Shown: positions 37,640-48,849, counted from the first letter of the stretch. The stretch is DNA of 64,000 bases from Metridium senile (GCA_949775045.1 OX459109.1:928990-992989); one strand, 5' to 3'. Program-made: numbers and translations. The notes: generated by a model not told the origin, from the sequence alone.

Positions 37640-38470
37640 AAGAATCGTTCAATTTTCTCATTTTTAAGATATCTTTCAATTTTTCCATTTATTATCGTTC
37701 AACTGATTTTCCCATTTTTTAAGATATCGTACAATTTTCCCATTTATTATCCGTCAACATTCCCATTTATTATATCGTTTAATTTTCCCATATATTATCG
37801 TTCAATATTCCCATATATTATCGTTCAATTTTTCCATTTATTATCGTTCAATTTTCTCATTTATATTCGTTCAATTTTTCCATTTATTATCGTTCAATTT
37901 TCCCATTTATTATCGTTCAATATTCCCATATATATATATATTATCGTTCAATATTCCCATATATTATCGTTCAATTTTCCCATTTATCATCGTTCAATAT
38001 TCCCATATATATATTATCGTTCAATATTCCCATATATTATCGTTCAATTTTCCCATTTATTATCGTTCAATATTCCCATATATATATATTATCGTTCAAT
38101 ATTCCCATATATTATCGTTCAATTTTTCCATTTATTATCGTTCAATATTCCCATATATTATCGTTCAATTTTTCCATTTATTATCGTTCAATATTCCCAT
38201 ATATTATCGTTCAATATTCCCATATATATATATTATCGTTCAATATTCCCATATATTATCGTTCAATTTTCCCATTTATCATCGTTCAATATTCCCATAT
38301 ATATATTATCGTTCAATATTCCCATATATATATATTATCGTTCAATATTCCCATATATATATATTATCGTTCAATATTCCCATATATTATCGTTCAATTT
38401 TTCCATTGATTACCGTTCAATATTCCCATATATTATCGTTCAATTTTTCCATTGATTATCGTCTTACCTT
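37640..38470. repeat. 24-30 bp minisatellite, about 33 copies
   Basis: The unit is tattatcgttcaatattccc plus atata, with tttcc and tttat variants. Two more units lie at 38,870-38,922. A frame of 288 codons stays open because the unit lacks stops in that register. It has no independent support as a gene. Confidence 0.95.
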
Positions 38471-38930
38471 CTGTTTCTTCTGTAGATTGTTCAACGTTGG
38501 TCGGCTTACCAAAAAGGCATGCACAACCCTTGAATGTGCAAGAGACAATACAAAATGCAGAATAATTATAACGCGTTTGTTGTTCAAAGCGCAGAAAGTA
38601 GGCCGCTTTCAATATTTGATTCACCAACAAGGCACAATTAACGTGAAGGTGGAGTCGCCATACGATACCGAACAGTGTGTTTAAACAGCTTCAAAGTTTG
38701 CAATGCAGCTCTAACAAGTAAAGCTATCGATTACAGGCCGTGCATGTGGAAACAATACAACATTCAGTCGACGCTTATTCAGGATGCTGAACAGTTCGTC
38801 AAATAAAGAGTACAAGTAAATAAATAGATCCAGTTCCACTTTAAAACTCCCCAGCTATCTTCAGATTCAATATTCCCATATATATATTATCGTTCAATTT
38901 TCCCATTTATTATCGTTCAATTGCATATGC
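38471..38930. other. Gene-free stretch
   Basis: Nothing supported apart from two stray minisatellite units. Confidence 0.45.
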
Positions 38931-40260
38931 ACAGGATATTTTTGGAGAGTAGTTTATCAACAAGTTGAAGCTGCCATGCAGGTGTTTTCCTTTCTTCTTT
39001 TCTATCCCTCTGATCTTAATTACAAATACAAGGTGAACTGGTTATATCAATACTGACCTTCCAGTAATCTGTTTTAAGCTGAGTTTATTATCAACTCAAG
39101 TCTTTGAAAGGATATTTCCGTAATTTAAGGTGTAATCGTCAAGTAAATCTCCGTTATGTGACTTGTAAGGCGCTTAGCAAACACTGACGCAGCACTTTGC
39201 CGGATGACCAGTGCAGTCTTCCAAGGAAGTTTAATTAAGCAAATAAAGTTTTGCCTTCGGAAATTCAAGACAAACGTGCAGTTGAACAGCCAGTCAAGAG
39301 CACAAGTATCATAAACGATATGAGTAAATACAGATGATAAACAGTCTTTCAAAAAGGTTTCACCATTCAGCCTTACATTACGTTTTGTAAATACAAACGC
39401 GCGCATGCAGTTGAACAGCCCGTCAAAAGCGCTTATAAGACATATAATATATTAGTAAACATACAGCTAAGATGACTTTTTTAATAGTCTTTTAAAAAGG
39501 TTTCTCCATTTTACGTCTGACAAACTATCGCAGTTGAACAGCCCGTCAAAAGCGCTTATAAGACTTACAGTGCGACTAATGAAACCGGGGCCACCCAAAC
39601 AAATGTCAAAATAAATAGTTTTTGAGATCAAACAAAAAACTTGTAGAGGGTTCTCACAGGCTAAGATGATTCTTATTCAATCTTTATCTATTCCGTTCAC
39701 ATATAATGAAAATTATTAGCATTTTAAGCAAAAAAGTCAAACATTTGTAGAGATTCTATTGTTCATATTCTCGATCGTGATTGGATAATTATTTAGGTGG
39801 CCCCGGTTTCAGTAGTCGCACTGTAAAAGATATTAGTAAATACACAGCTAAGTTGATATATTTAACAGTCGTTGAAAAAAGTCATCGCCATTTTGCGTCT
39901 TAGCTTAGTAACGTTCCATAATTAAATAGGAATGGTTGCAGTTGAACAGACCATCAAAAGCGCTTATAAGACATAGAATATATTAGTAAATACAAAGCTA
40001 AGATGATATATTTAACAGTCGTTGAAAAAAGTCATCGCCATTTTGCGTCTTCAGCTTAGTAACGTTCCATAATTAAATAGGAATGGTTGCAGTTGAACAG
40101 ACCATCAAAAGCGCTTATAAGACACAGAATATATTAGTAAATACAAAGCTAAGATGATTTATTTAATAGTCTTTCAAAACAGTTTCACCATTTTGCGTCT
40201 TACATAAGGGCGCGCAGATGTACAGCCCGTCAAAAGCGTTTATGAGACATTTATAAGTAT
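38931..40260. repeat. About 125-150 bp tandem repeat, about 7 diverged copies
   Basis: The unit includes gcagttgaacagcccgtcaa, aagcgcttataagacatag, taagatgatatatttaacag and aaaaggtttcaccattttgc. Two central copies (39,840-40,130) are nearly identical. The MITE at 39,568-39,823 is inserted within one unit. Confidence 0.85.
39568..39823. mobile_element. TA-flanked MITE, CAGTGC family, copy C
   Basis: Ends CAGTGCGACTAATGAAACCG / CGGTTTCAGTAGTCGCACTG, then GGGCCACC facing GGTGGCCC. TA lies on each side. It interrupts a tandem array. Confidence 0.9.
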
Positions 40261-40821
40261 TTAGAACGTCCGACATATGTAGAGGTTCAACATCAAAGTA
40301 TAAGATGAGTTAGTATATGTTCGATAAACACAAAGGCAGTGTGTTTCCCCAATGATGATTGAACGACGCGTTATAACCGCTCTTTATGTAAACATCCAGG
40401 AAAACAAGATCAACTTTGACCATTTTAATTTTGTTTCTTATCAATTCTTAAACAAACGACCCTTCATTCATCCATTATAGACACTTTATGTTTGAATAAT
40501 GGAAAATGAAGTTTACTCCCTGCTTCCTTACTTAATGTCCAGAATCACTGTTGACATCGTATTTTCAAACATCAATGATGCAACATTTACAACTCAAGAC
40601 CAAAAAAAACACATTGAATTGTCAAATGCTGAGTTTTAAAATTCAATATTTCCAATTGTCTTATTTTACCCGAAAAGATGAGAGATCTCAAGGAAAAAAA
40701 AAAATTGCAAGTGAAAAAGCAGAACATATAACAATATACATTTTGTATTCTGAATTTTAAGTTGGTGCAAATTTGAATGTGAATTCCACAAAAAAATATT
40801 GAACAAATTAAAGTTTTTTTC

Positions 40822-40976
40822 CCGAACGTTGAGCTTACAATGATAGAGATACGTGATTAATTGTCCCATGAGGCGTTAACAGGTCTCTATGATTGCAAAC
40901 TCAACGTTCGTTTCGTTTCGATGCAAAGGCCCGGCTATACCCTTCAAGATGGCGCAGGGAACTGTGAAGTGACTAT
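40822..40976. mobile_element. Foldback element, AAGATGGCGCAGG family, left-truncated
   Basis: The inner arms (cgaacgttgagcttacaatg / ttgcaaactcaacgttcg) and the whole right end (caagatggcgcagggaactg, tgaagtgactat) are present, but the left outer arm is missing. Full copies are at 47,182 and 59,315. Confidence 0.7.
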
Positions 40977-41345
40977 TTTTGCGAATTTTCGTATTTTCAC
41001 AACTGAGAGCTATCCTTTGATGAATCTAATCTAATCGTAGAATTTAACCTGAAAATATATCAACTTATCCACTATTAACTGCGATAATACACCAAAACTA
41101 AGGATACTACCCGGGCGTAATTTTGCAATATATCATTTTTGCGAAACTGTTTATTTTCACAAGTGAGAGCTATTTCGTGAATAATATACCGCACCATAAC
41201 TAGGGTAGCCTGATTTTCAGAGCGGGCTTGGGTCCTACGCGATAGCGTAGGTCCCAGGCCCGCTCTGAAAATCAGGCTATAACTAGGGATGCTCCTTAAA
41301 ATATTGGCGTCAATTATTTTTGCGCAAATATTGAATTTTAGCAAA
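40977..41345. repeat. About 155-bp duplication
   Basis: tttttgcgaattttcg, ttttcacaactgagagctat and ccaaaactaaggatactacc recur about 155 bp later as tttttgcgaaactgtt, ttttcacaagtgagagctat and accataactagggatgctcc. The second copy is split by the 74-bp hairpin element. Confidence 0.7.
41206..41279. mobile_element. 74-bp hairpin element with 9-bp target duplication
   Basis: Two 35-base arms (TAGCCTGATTTTCAGAGCGG, GC.TGGG.CCTACGC) are complementary with two mismatches around a GATA loop. TAACTAGGG is directly repeated on both sides (41197-41205 and 41280-41288). A 9-bp duplication is typical of Mutator-like transposons; that link is an inference. It contains no coding capacity. Confidence 0.8.
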
Positions 41346-41395
41346 ATTATATAGCGATGTTTTGAACAGCGTTAAAATAAAAAAAGATCCTCCCC

Positions 41396-41700
41396 ATTCC
41401 AATATATCTCGCCCCATTGCTATATCACCCGTACACTATATATATCTCGCCCCATTGCTATATCACCCGTACACTATATATATATCTCGCCCCATTGCTA
41501 TATCACCCGTACACTATATATATCTCGCCCCATTGCTATATCGCCCGTACACTATATATATCTCGCCCCATTGCTATATCGCCATATCTCGCCAAATTGC
41601 TATATATCTCGCCCCATTGCCATATCTCGCCAAATTGTTATATATCTCGCCCCATTGAGTCTCGCCCAATTGTTACTATATATCGTCCCATTGGTAGAAA
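41396..41700. repeat. About 36-bp minisatellite
   Basis: The unit is tatatctcgccccattgcta, tatcacccgtacactata, about 8 copies degenerating to the right. The Tyr/Ile/Pro-rich frames are repeat translations. Confidence 0.95.
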
Positions 41701-41739
41701 TTGGAGGGACCATCCAAGCAGAAACTGAAAGACAAAAAC

Positions 41740-42490
41740 TTTTTCCCAGAATATGTAAGTTATCAACAATCTCAAGGTTCAGAAAGATGTACATCCTTGT
41801 TGTGAACAACTGCAATACGAAATTTTCATTAGTTTAGTACTTAAAACTGTGAAAACACCACACCAAAACTCAGGATGACCCCTTAATCATATGCACTCAT
41901 TGAGTTTCGGTCTTTCGCTCATTTTTCCAAGAATATGGAAGTTATCAACAATCTCAAGGTTCAGAAAGTTGTACATCTATGTTGTGAACAACTTCAACAT
42001 GGAGTTGACTTGTTAAGTTAAAAATATTTTCTTTTGGACATTTCCATGACCAAAATTGGCTCAATAAACGAATAAATGTCAAAAACATATCCTTACGTTG
42101 GCTTAATGCAATTTTTCTTGGTTGAAGTCCTTGCATTTTGTCGCATTTTTTGAATGAACTCAACTTCAACATTCTTCTCTTTTGTCGGAACATTCACAAA
42201 ATACTACATAAAACTTTATACTGAAGTGACCAAAACGAGGAGTACATACTTTTAAATGAACAAATAGAGGTTCTATTTTGTTGAAAACCTCATTTTGAAC
42301 TGGCTGTACATTTGTAACTAATATGGCCGACTCTATTCACGTTCAACAATTTGTTAATCGAAAAATGCAATAAATTCTACATAAAATCGCAAACTAAGCG
42401 ATCAAAATGTTATTAACATACCTTTACTATGCCAGAATGTAACTTTTCTTTGTTGAAAACCTCATATATTGGTTGGAAAACAGCTGAAAA
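41740..42490. repeat. Degenerate tandem duplication
   Basis: 41,743-41,815 and 41,931-42,003 share gaatatggaagttatcaaca, atctcaaggttcagaaag and gtacatc..tgttgtgaaca. tttgttgaaaacctcat recurs at 42,277 and 42,451. No gene supported. Confidence 0.65.
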
Positions 42491-42879
42491 ACAACGGAAC
42501 TTGCATTGTCCTATGACTCTTCGTTGAAACTTTCCAATTTCGAAAGCAGCGACGGACGCGCGCGCGTCAGAAAATTTCGCGCCTTTTATGCAAATTACCC
42601 GGAAGTAAAATTATGACTGGACAAATTTCAATTTTATAAAAAGAGGATAGAGCATTTAGAAGTTTCATAAAATTCTCAATACAAAGAAATAAAGTGAAAA
42701 ACGCAATTCTGGAAAGAAAGTTATTTTTCAAAAGATTGCGCAGACATTATTTTCTACATGTTTTTTTTTTATTTTTATGTATTTGTTTTCACTTTTATTT
42801 TTTTCACATTTATTGATTAATTTCTTTAAAAAAACATGAATTAAAATTTTCTGGTGAAAGATATTGCGTTACTGAATTG

Positions 42880-43022
42880 ACAAGCAGCCACCCTCCCCTC
42901 CCCACGTAGTTAATTATTTGTAACCATTTGAGCGAGGCTACCTAGTTTTTGGCGGATCGCTCGAAGACACCAAGCAGTACTGTCGGCCATATTTATTGTG
43001 GTTGTCGTAAATCATCTTCAAA
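42880..43022 (+). promoter_or_regulatory. Presumed promoter/5' UTR of the endosulfine gene
   Basis: Sequence directly upstream of the start codon. It is less AT-rich than its surroundings and has no TATA box I trust. The start context tcaaaATGG has G at +4 and A at -3, a favourable eukaryotic initiation context. Transcription start unknown. Confidence 0.35.
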
Positions 43023-43495
43023 ATGGCTACAGAAAGTGAACAAAAAAACCTATCAGAGGTAAAATAACACCATATACTTAAAGTATAATAACTTAGCTAT
43101 CTATAGAATGTTTATTTTTCATTATTAGGTAACAGAAGAGGAGAAATTTCGAGCGAAGTTTCCAGGACGAAAACCGAACACCACTGATGTGATGAGAAAA
43201 CGTCTACAGAAAGGAGGAGTAAGTTGAGCTTCAAACGTTAGTTTTACCTTCCTAAGTATTTTTTTGTAGTTTCTAAGACTTAGTTCTATACTTGTAGGTG
43301 AAATATTTTGACTCAGGGGATTATGCAATGGCAAAAAGCAGTGAAAAGAAAGGCCCAATTCCACACAGACCAAATCTCGACGGGCTTGGAGTCGGTAGAG
43401 GCATTCCCACCCCAGATAAAATCCCGCACAGAAAAACATCAGTACCGAGTAAGTTGGTGAAAAGACAACAACCACATGTTGAAGTTTCAAACTAA
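43023..43495 (+). CDS. ENSA: Endosulfine/ARPP-19 family PP2A-B55 inhibitor
   Basis: Three exons, 43023-43058, 43129-43218 and 43298-43495, join in phase 0 with GT-AG introns of 70 and 79 bp to give 107 aa. The protein contains RKRLQKG directly before KYFDSGDYAMAK, the family signature. Ser48 in FDSGDY is the Greatwall/MASTL phosphorylation site that turns endosulfines into inhibitors of PP2A-B55, permitting mitotic entry. Near the C-terminus, IPTPDKIPHRKTSVPSKL keeps the second conserved block, and Ser90 in RKTS fits the known PKA site. The N-terminus is short and polar and the last 13 residues extend past the usual vertebrate end. ENSA and ARPP19 cannot be told apart here: invertebrates usually have one gene. 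No classic AATAAA is seen before the transposable element at 43,731, so the 3' UTR may run into it. Confidence 0.95.
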
Positions 43496-43730
43496 ATTTT
43501 ATTTCGTTTAACAATAGCATTGTAAGTTTATGTTTATTAACTTTTGACAAAATTATATATTACTTTTTCATGCAGAAAGCAATATAATTAAACGGTCAAC
43601 TTTTTATAAGTTTTAATGATAACTTCATGCTTTACTGCAAAACAACGTTACTAAAAATCAATGTATATTTTTGAAGTTTTTGTTTAGCTCTAGCAATCAT
43701 TATTCTTTAAAAGAACTTTAGAAACAATTA

Positions 43731-44544
43731 TGTACGAGTCAAATCCAAAGGTGCCCATCCCCCCCCCGGGCAAACCCCGGGCATTTGACAAGACTTGGGT
43801 TCCGTATAGTGGGGAATTTGACGCCGATTAGCTACTTGAACGGGCGGGCATTTGACGAGTGTCGGCCATCTTTAAAAATACCCAGAAAGCATTGGAGTCC
43901 TAACCACAGGTAGCCCATGATCAGGCAAAAGTCACACGGGAACGGAAACGAAAAGCAAAGAATTGATAGATAGTTTTTCCTTGTTATACACCTATCTCAA
44001 AAAACGTCAGAAAGAATTGGCGATTGACGAACAGCGATTGCAAAGGAGCTCTGGGTACTGTTCTTTCACAAGTAAAATTAAATTGACGAAGTATAAATGC
44101 TTGTCTTTGTGTTTTAGAGTCGAAAAGTGCAAAGAAAATCCAAGTTATTTCAGTTTTTAAGATAGATTTGTGAATTATATCGAGATCCATCTTTCGGTCG
44201 TGCAATCACCAATCAAAAATTGCCAATAACCATTCTCTTCTTCAACGTTTTTTGAAATTTCCCTTCATATTTGATTGTACAAGTTTTGTCTACCATGTTC
44301 ATGAGACGTCATGTAGTAGAAGGAAGTTTAAGTATTTTCTTTTCTACTTAAAGTAAAATTTGAGTTTATCACTGACTCGAGCTCGAGGGGCGGGCATTTG
44401 ACCATTCTGTTGTTTCAATAGTGGGGCATTTGACTGTTCAGTTTGCCCAGATGGTGGGGAATTTGACCAATTTTTTTTCAAAAAGTCAAATGCCCGGGGG
44501 TTTGCCCGGGGGGGGGATGGGCACCTTTGGATTTGACTCGTACA
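43731..44544. mobile_element. 814-bp TIR element with TTA target duplication
   Basis: TIRs of nearly 60 bp begin TGTACGAGTCAAATCCAAAG and continue through GTGCCCATCCCCC to CGGGCATTTGAC. The flanks are TTA on both sides (43728-43730, 44545-44547). Direct subterminal repeats of gtggggaatttgac / gggcatttgac occur. It contains another foldback (43,985-44,255) and no transposase, and lies 236 bp after the endosulfine stop codon. TTA duplication suggests PIF/Harbinger-type mobilisation (inference). Confidence 0.8.
43985..44255. mobile_element. Foldback nested in the 814-bp element
   Basis: Left end tatacacctatctcaaaaaa, cgt and right end caacgttttttgaaat match the termini of the 15,863 and 60,765 elements. 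Inner arms aattggcgattg and aatcaccaatcaaaaattgc are related. It has no complete gene, although 65 and 73 codons can be read. Confidence 0.55.
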
Positions 44545-44547
44545 TTA

Positions 44548-45040
44548 TGCCTATTATAATTATTAGTAAATTTATCGAATGTTGCTGCCAAGATTTATAA
44601 TATATATATATTCGTGTTATGTTTACTATTTTCGATATAAATAAAAATAACTTTGCAGATATCTTTCATTAAGCTTATATACTCCACTCAGAAAATATAA
44701 ATCTTAAATTTATTATATAAAATGTAGAATAAGATACATTTACACGTACCGTAATTGCATTACTGCATCTCATTTGAGTAACTGTTGTTTTGAATGACTA
44801 GTGCCATGCTTACATGGGAATTAGTGAAGTTGTTGAATGAATGAGGTTAGGCAGTCTGAACATTAGTAATTCGTTTAATAATGGCATTTAATATTTCAAT
44901 CTGGCTCACATTTATTTTAAAAAAGGTTGTTTGTGGCGATATGTCATACCCAGCTGTAAATATTGTTTGGATAATAAATGGAAACTAGCGAGTAAACAAT
45001 TATAGGCTGCCTCAGTGTTTGATATAAACGAAAGGTAGTA
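44548..45040. other. Gene-free stretch with a GACGCAG-family fragment
   Basis: 44,983-45,034 has aatggaaactagcgagtaaa, ggctgcctcagtgtttgata and taaacg, one right-end unit of the 23,172 family abutting the next element. Nothing else supported. Confidence 0.55.
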
Positions 45041-45754
45041 AAGTTAAGTCAACATTTTAAATTTCATTATATTATCTATTATTTTGATGTGTAGAACACT
45101 TGGCCTTGTCAATGACCAATGTGTTTGTTACACTTAGTATCAGTGTAGGATAATAATGACATTTTGTATATAGACTATATACTCATTTTAAAACAATAAA
45201 ACCAGTATTATTTTAATATTTTTGGAATCATTTTCTGTAGTTTTATGCATGGCGCCAGAGCTTGAACTTTACTTGTTATTTTATAGTGACTACTTACAGC
45301 AGTAGCAACTAGCAAATTTTGTTAGGCTTTTCTGATCCGTCAATCAGTTCGTAGGTATAGCTTGCATGTATTCTAACTTATAAAGTCATTTGTTAATTTG
45401 ATGTAAGCTTTGCCATTCAAACTGGTTGATGGTTCAGAAACATTAATTTGCAAGTTGCAATGCAACGATTATAATGTGAAAAAACTGTTTACACTCCATT
45501 GCATACATCATGTGCTTTTTCCTGATGTAATTTAGTTGTGTCCGCTACTTAATTCTGTAACTTGTATGTTATCTAAATATTAGAATGTTTTATGTGATAA
45601 TTTCTTCACTAGTGTGTTAAATCTAAAACTTAAACTAACTGTGAATTATAAATGGCAACTAGTGACTAAGTAGTATAGGCTGCGTCAGTATTTGATATAA
45701 ACGACAGGTAATATAATGAAATTTGTAACACCATAAAAAATGTTGACTTAACTT
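45041..45754. mobile_element. TIR element of the GACGCAG family
   Basis: The left end aagttaagtcaacattttaa, atttcattatatta is complementary to the right end taatataatgaaatttgtaa, aaaaaatgttgacttaactt. One subterminal unit (actagtgactaagtagtata, ggctgcgtcagtatttgata) sits inside the right end, compared with twelve in the 23,172 element. A tgtgttaaatctaaaactta duplication straddles the right boundary. There is no coding capacity. Confidence 0.65.
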
Positions 45755-45897
45755 AACTGACGTAAAGAGTTACTGTGAATTGCTAATTGTGTGTTAAATC
45801 TAAAACTTAAACTAACTGTGAATTGCTTATTGTTTCTTTCAGTTTCTTTCCATCTTGGAAAGACCTACAATAATAATCTTTGTTAAACTATGTTTAT

Positions 45898-46376
45898 GTA
45901 TACATCTATTTCAATTAATGTTGACCATCTGGAAATAGTTGATCTGAGACCAAGAGCAATTGTGGGAGCTCATTGAAAATGCACTATTATAATCACCATT
46001 GAATAGAAGTATTTTCTTCTGAAAATATGTTACTGTAATTCAGCACCATTTACTGCGGTTTTCAACTTTCTGCAAACTCAGACATTCCAACGGCTAGTTG
46101 TAAAATACATATTTCGCTGCCGTCAATCAAGGTACCGACTAATTAGTTTTGTTTATAATAAAGATAAGTTATAATACACACTCTGATTGGCGTTTTAGCT
46201 GTGAACAAAAAAGCAGCTAAAAACTTGTTTCACAACAAGCCCTTGAAATGTCTGAGTTCGCTGAAAGTCGAAAACCGCAGTATGTAAATGTGATTTAAAC
46301 AATGCATTTGGAATTTAATAACCTCCCATTTCACTCTCAGACCAACCATTTTCAGATTAACTTTATTGATGTATAA
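45898..46376. mobile_element. Foldback, CACCTATTTCAATTAA type, with nested element
   Basis: Left tatacatctatttcaattaa, catctggaaatagttgatct, gagaccaagagcaattgtgg. The right end is the diverged complement. It is a relative of the 15,598 element and is split by the insertion at 46,053-46,280. Confidence 0.7.
46053..46280. mobile_element. Nested TA-flanked MITE, CTGCGGTTTTC ends
   Basis: CTGCGGTTTTCAACTTTCTG, CAAACTCAGACATT faces AATGTCTGAGTTCGCTGAAA, GTCGAAAACCGCAG, with TA outside both ends. A second, more worn copy is at 48,335-48,488. Confidence 0.8.
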
Positions 46377-47181
46377 TATAATACTAATGTTAATTGTTTT
46401 ACTTTGGTAATTGCAGTTAAGGAGCATGAGCACCAAGATACAGTACATCATACACATACGCCTGTTGAAAACTAAAACTTGTTGTCATCTGTTATGTTTT
46501 TAAAATTCTCTTGTAGACGTAAAGAGAGGTAAACTGTTGAAATCTAACCTCTGTCTAACCTTTTGTTGTTTTGTAAACAATTGTAAATAAATCATTGGTT
46601 GTATTCATGTGAAATCTTTCTACATATTTATGTCTGGATATTGAAAGTCCGGGTAGATTATCATGGTCATTTGATTTACAGGACCGTGTGACTTCACATG
46701 AGCTACTTGAGCGCTTTGCAAATCTTTCTGATCCATGAGATTATTAGAGTATTGACTGTTGATAGCGCAATTCAATGTACTAAATAGTCCTTGTCACAGT
46801 TCTTGTCAATCAACCCACCCTTAATAAGTGGATTTCAACTATTCCCAGGAGAGCAAATTGAACTAAAGTACCACCAGTCACAGTGATGGTCTTTTTTTGT
46901 AAAGACCACCAGCATGGCTGCCGTTTCTTTTGTTCAATTCACTGTCCTGGGAATGGTTGCAATCTACCTACAGCATGCAATATATTCTTTAGAATTTGAC
47001 TACAGTCCATGGTAATGTCACATCAAACACTAACAGATTCTAAAAGATATATTACACTTTATCAATGCTGAGGTTGATAGATGAGAACTGTAAGAGTAAC
47101 TCCTTTAAACAAATATTGTTGTTTACAAACCATGTATTACGGAAGCAGAAACTGAACGGTTGTGTAATATTATTACTCAGG
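46377..47181. other. Gene-free region
   Basis: 46,840-46,970 contains an imperfect inverted pair (attcccaggagagcaaattg facing caattcactgtcctgggaat). No gene supported. Confidence 0.5.
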
Positions 47182-47400
47182 ATAGTCCCCTTCACAGTTC
47201 CCTGTGCCATCTTGAAAGGTAGCCGAGCCTTTGCATTAAAGTGAGACTGATGTTGAGCTTGCCATGATAGAGACACATGAATAATTGTCCAGCAAGGTGT
47301 TAAAAGGTCTCTATCATTGCAAACTCAATGTTAGTCTCGCTTTAATACAAAGGCTCGGCTACCTTTTAAGATGGCACAGTGAACTGTGAAGGGAACTATT
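47182..47400. mobile_element. Foldback element, AAGATGGCGCAGG family, full copy
   Basis: atagtccccttcacagttcc, ctgtgccatcttgaaaggta, gccgagcctttgcatt faces its complement at the right. The inner arms gttgagcttgccatgataga / tctctatcattgcaaactca are also paired, so most of the element is one long hairpin. Confidence 0.85.
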
Positions 47401-47609
47401 ATGCAGAAGAATATTCCAAAAGTGATATTTCATATTAAATATTCATGAATCTTTAAACTTATTGGCTCTTGAGTTGTGAATCAAATGTGCATGAACCAAG
47501 TTAAGTGCAAAATGAATATTTAATAAAACACATGACCTTTGGAATAGGTGAAACATTTATGTATCTGGTCAATGTTGATGAAATGGCTGTATCATAATGG
47601 AACGTTTGT

Positions 47610-48065
47610 TAGAGTGAGGTCATTAAACATGTGAAATAGATATTAGACTAACATTCCTTAGTAGACCCTAATTCCATTGTTTTCTTTTGAGTCTATTTGA
47701 CTATTACACTTTAGCAAGCAAATTCTATTTCAAGGGTTAAATGCCTTCACTTTACCATTAGGTAACTTACTAATAGTTTCTATTTAGTCACTATCACTTG
47801 ACCAGAAACTTCAAATATGAAGGGCACAATACCTTTAAATACACAATACCTTACAACTTTACTTGTCTTTGATAGTGACTAATAGTAACTAAATAAGAAC
47901 TATTACACAGATACAGAGTAGAGTGAAGACATTAAACTTGTGAAACAAAATTACATAGTCAAGATGTAATAGTCAAATAGACACAAAAGAAAACAATGGA
48001 ATTAGAGACTGCTAAAGGGTGTATTAGTCTAACATCTATTTCACGGGTTAAATGACTTTACTCTA
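47610..48065. mobile_element. Nested double foldback, CTAATAG family
   Basis: Outer arms: tagagtgaggtcattaaaca, tgtgaaatagatattagact facing the complement at 48,015-48,065. A middle pair is attccattgttttctttt / aaaagaaaacaatggaat. An inner pair is actaatagtttctatttagt / actaaataagaactatt. Several stems are nested about one centre. Confidence 0.75.
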
Positions 48066-48334
48066 CATGCACAGTAGCAATTTAATTTAGTTTCATGGAT
48101 ATAAGTGTTATTTTCTAACAGTAAACCACCATATTATATTTTATTATTCTCTTCAATATTGATGTAATATTGGACCATATTGAATACATGTTGATGTAAT
48201 TATGACAGAGTTATTATAATTAAAGTACATTGTCAACTTTGCACACCTTTGAAACTTTTATTTGAAGTAAAAAAAGAGAACGTGATACCCATTAAAAACT
48301 AAAAAAACTGAGTGCAAGTCAGCATAGATCACTC

Positions 48335-48488
48335 GTTTTAGTCTTTCTGCGAACTCAGACATTCCAGCGGCTAGTTGTGAAATACGTTTTTGACTGTTGC
48401 TAATTAGTTGGCACCTTTTATGGTTTTGATTGATGACAGCCAACTGACCGTTAAAATGTCTGAGTTCACAGGAAGTTGAAAACCACAG
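48335..48488. mobile_element. Worn copy of the CTGCGGTTTTC MITE
   Basis: gtctttctgcgaactcagac, attccagcggctagttgtga and the right end aatgtctgagttcac, ggaagttgaaaaccacagta match 46,053-46,280. It lies just downstream of HACD3. A possible HACD3 poly(A) signal (AATAAA on the minus strand, 48257-48262) lies beyond it. Confidence 0.65.
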
Positions 48489-48849
48489 TAATACTTAAGA
48501 CTTATGTCCTAAAATAACAAAGGTTACATTGTTAAAAATAGAGATAAAATTGAAGGCCAGTCCACACTAGGAGACGGGTGTGCCTAGATCATACTGTCTA
48601 GAAGGTTATGTAAGAAAAGAGATTGGGCCAAAGTTTTGAGTTGTTAAGAAAGCAGACACAATGGCGTTATTGGAGACCATCGAAGGGAGTATGGATCAAA
48701 ACAAATATCTGGCCACATTGGCAAGATTGCCTAAAAGCTCTGAATTAAGTTGGGTGTGATTTTGTCTATTGATATGATAATTCCCTTGAAAACACCACTA
48801 TAGGCTATTAAATATTGTAATCTGCACACTGTATTCAGTGGAAGAACAT

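Noticed and set aside
37589..38455. Long open frame as a real protein-coding gene
   Set aside because: It lies wholly in a minisatellite, has no splice context or recognisable domain, and its peptide is a direct reading of the repeat.
43125..43550. 141-codon minus-strand frame
   Set aside because: Antisense shadow of the endosulfine exons, whose plus-strand splice sites and family motifs are decisive.
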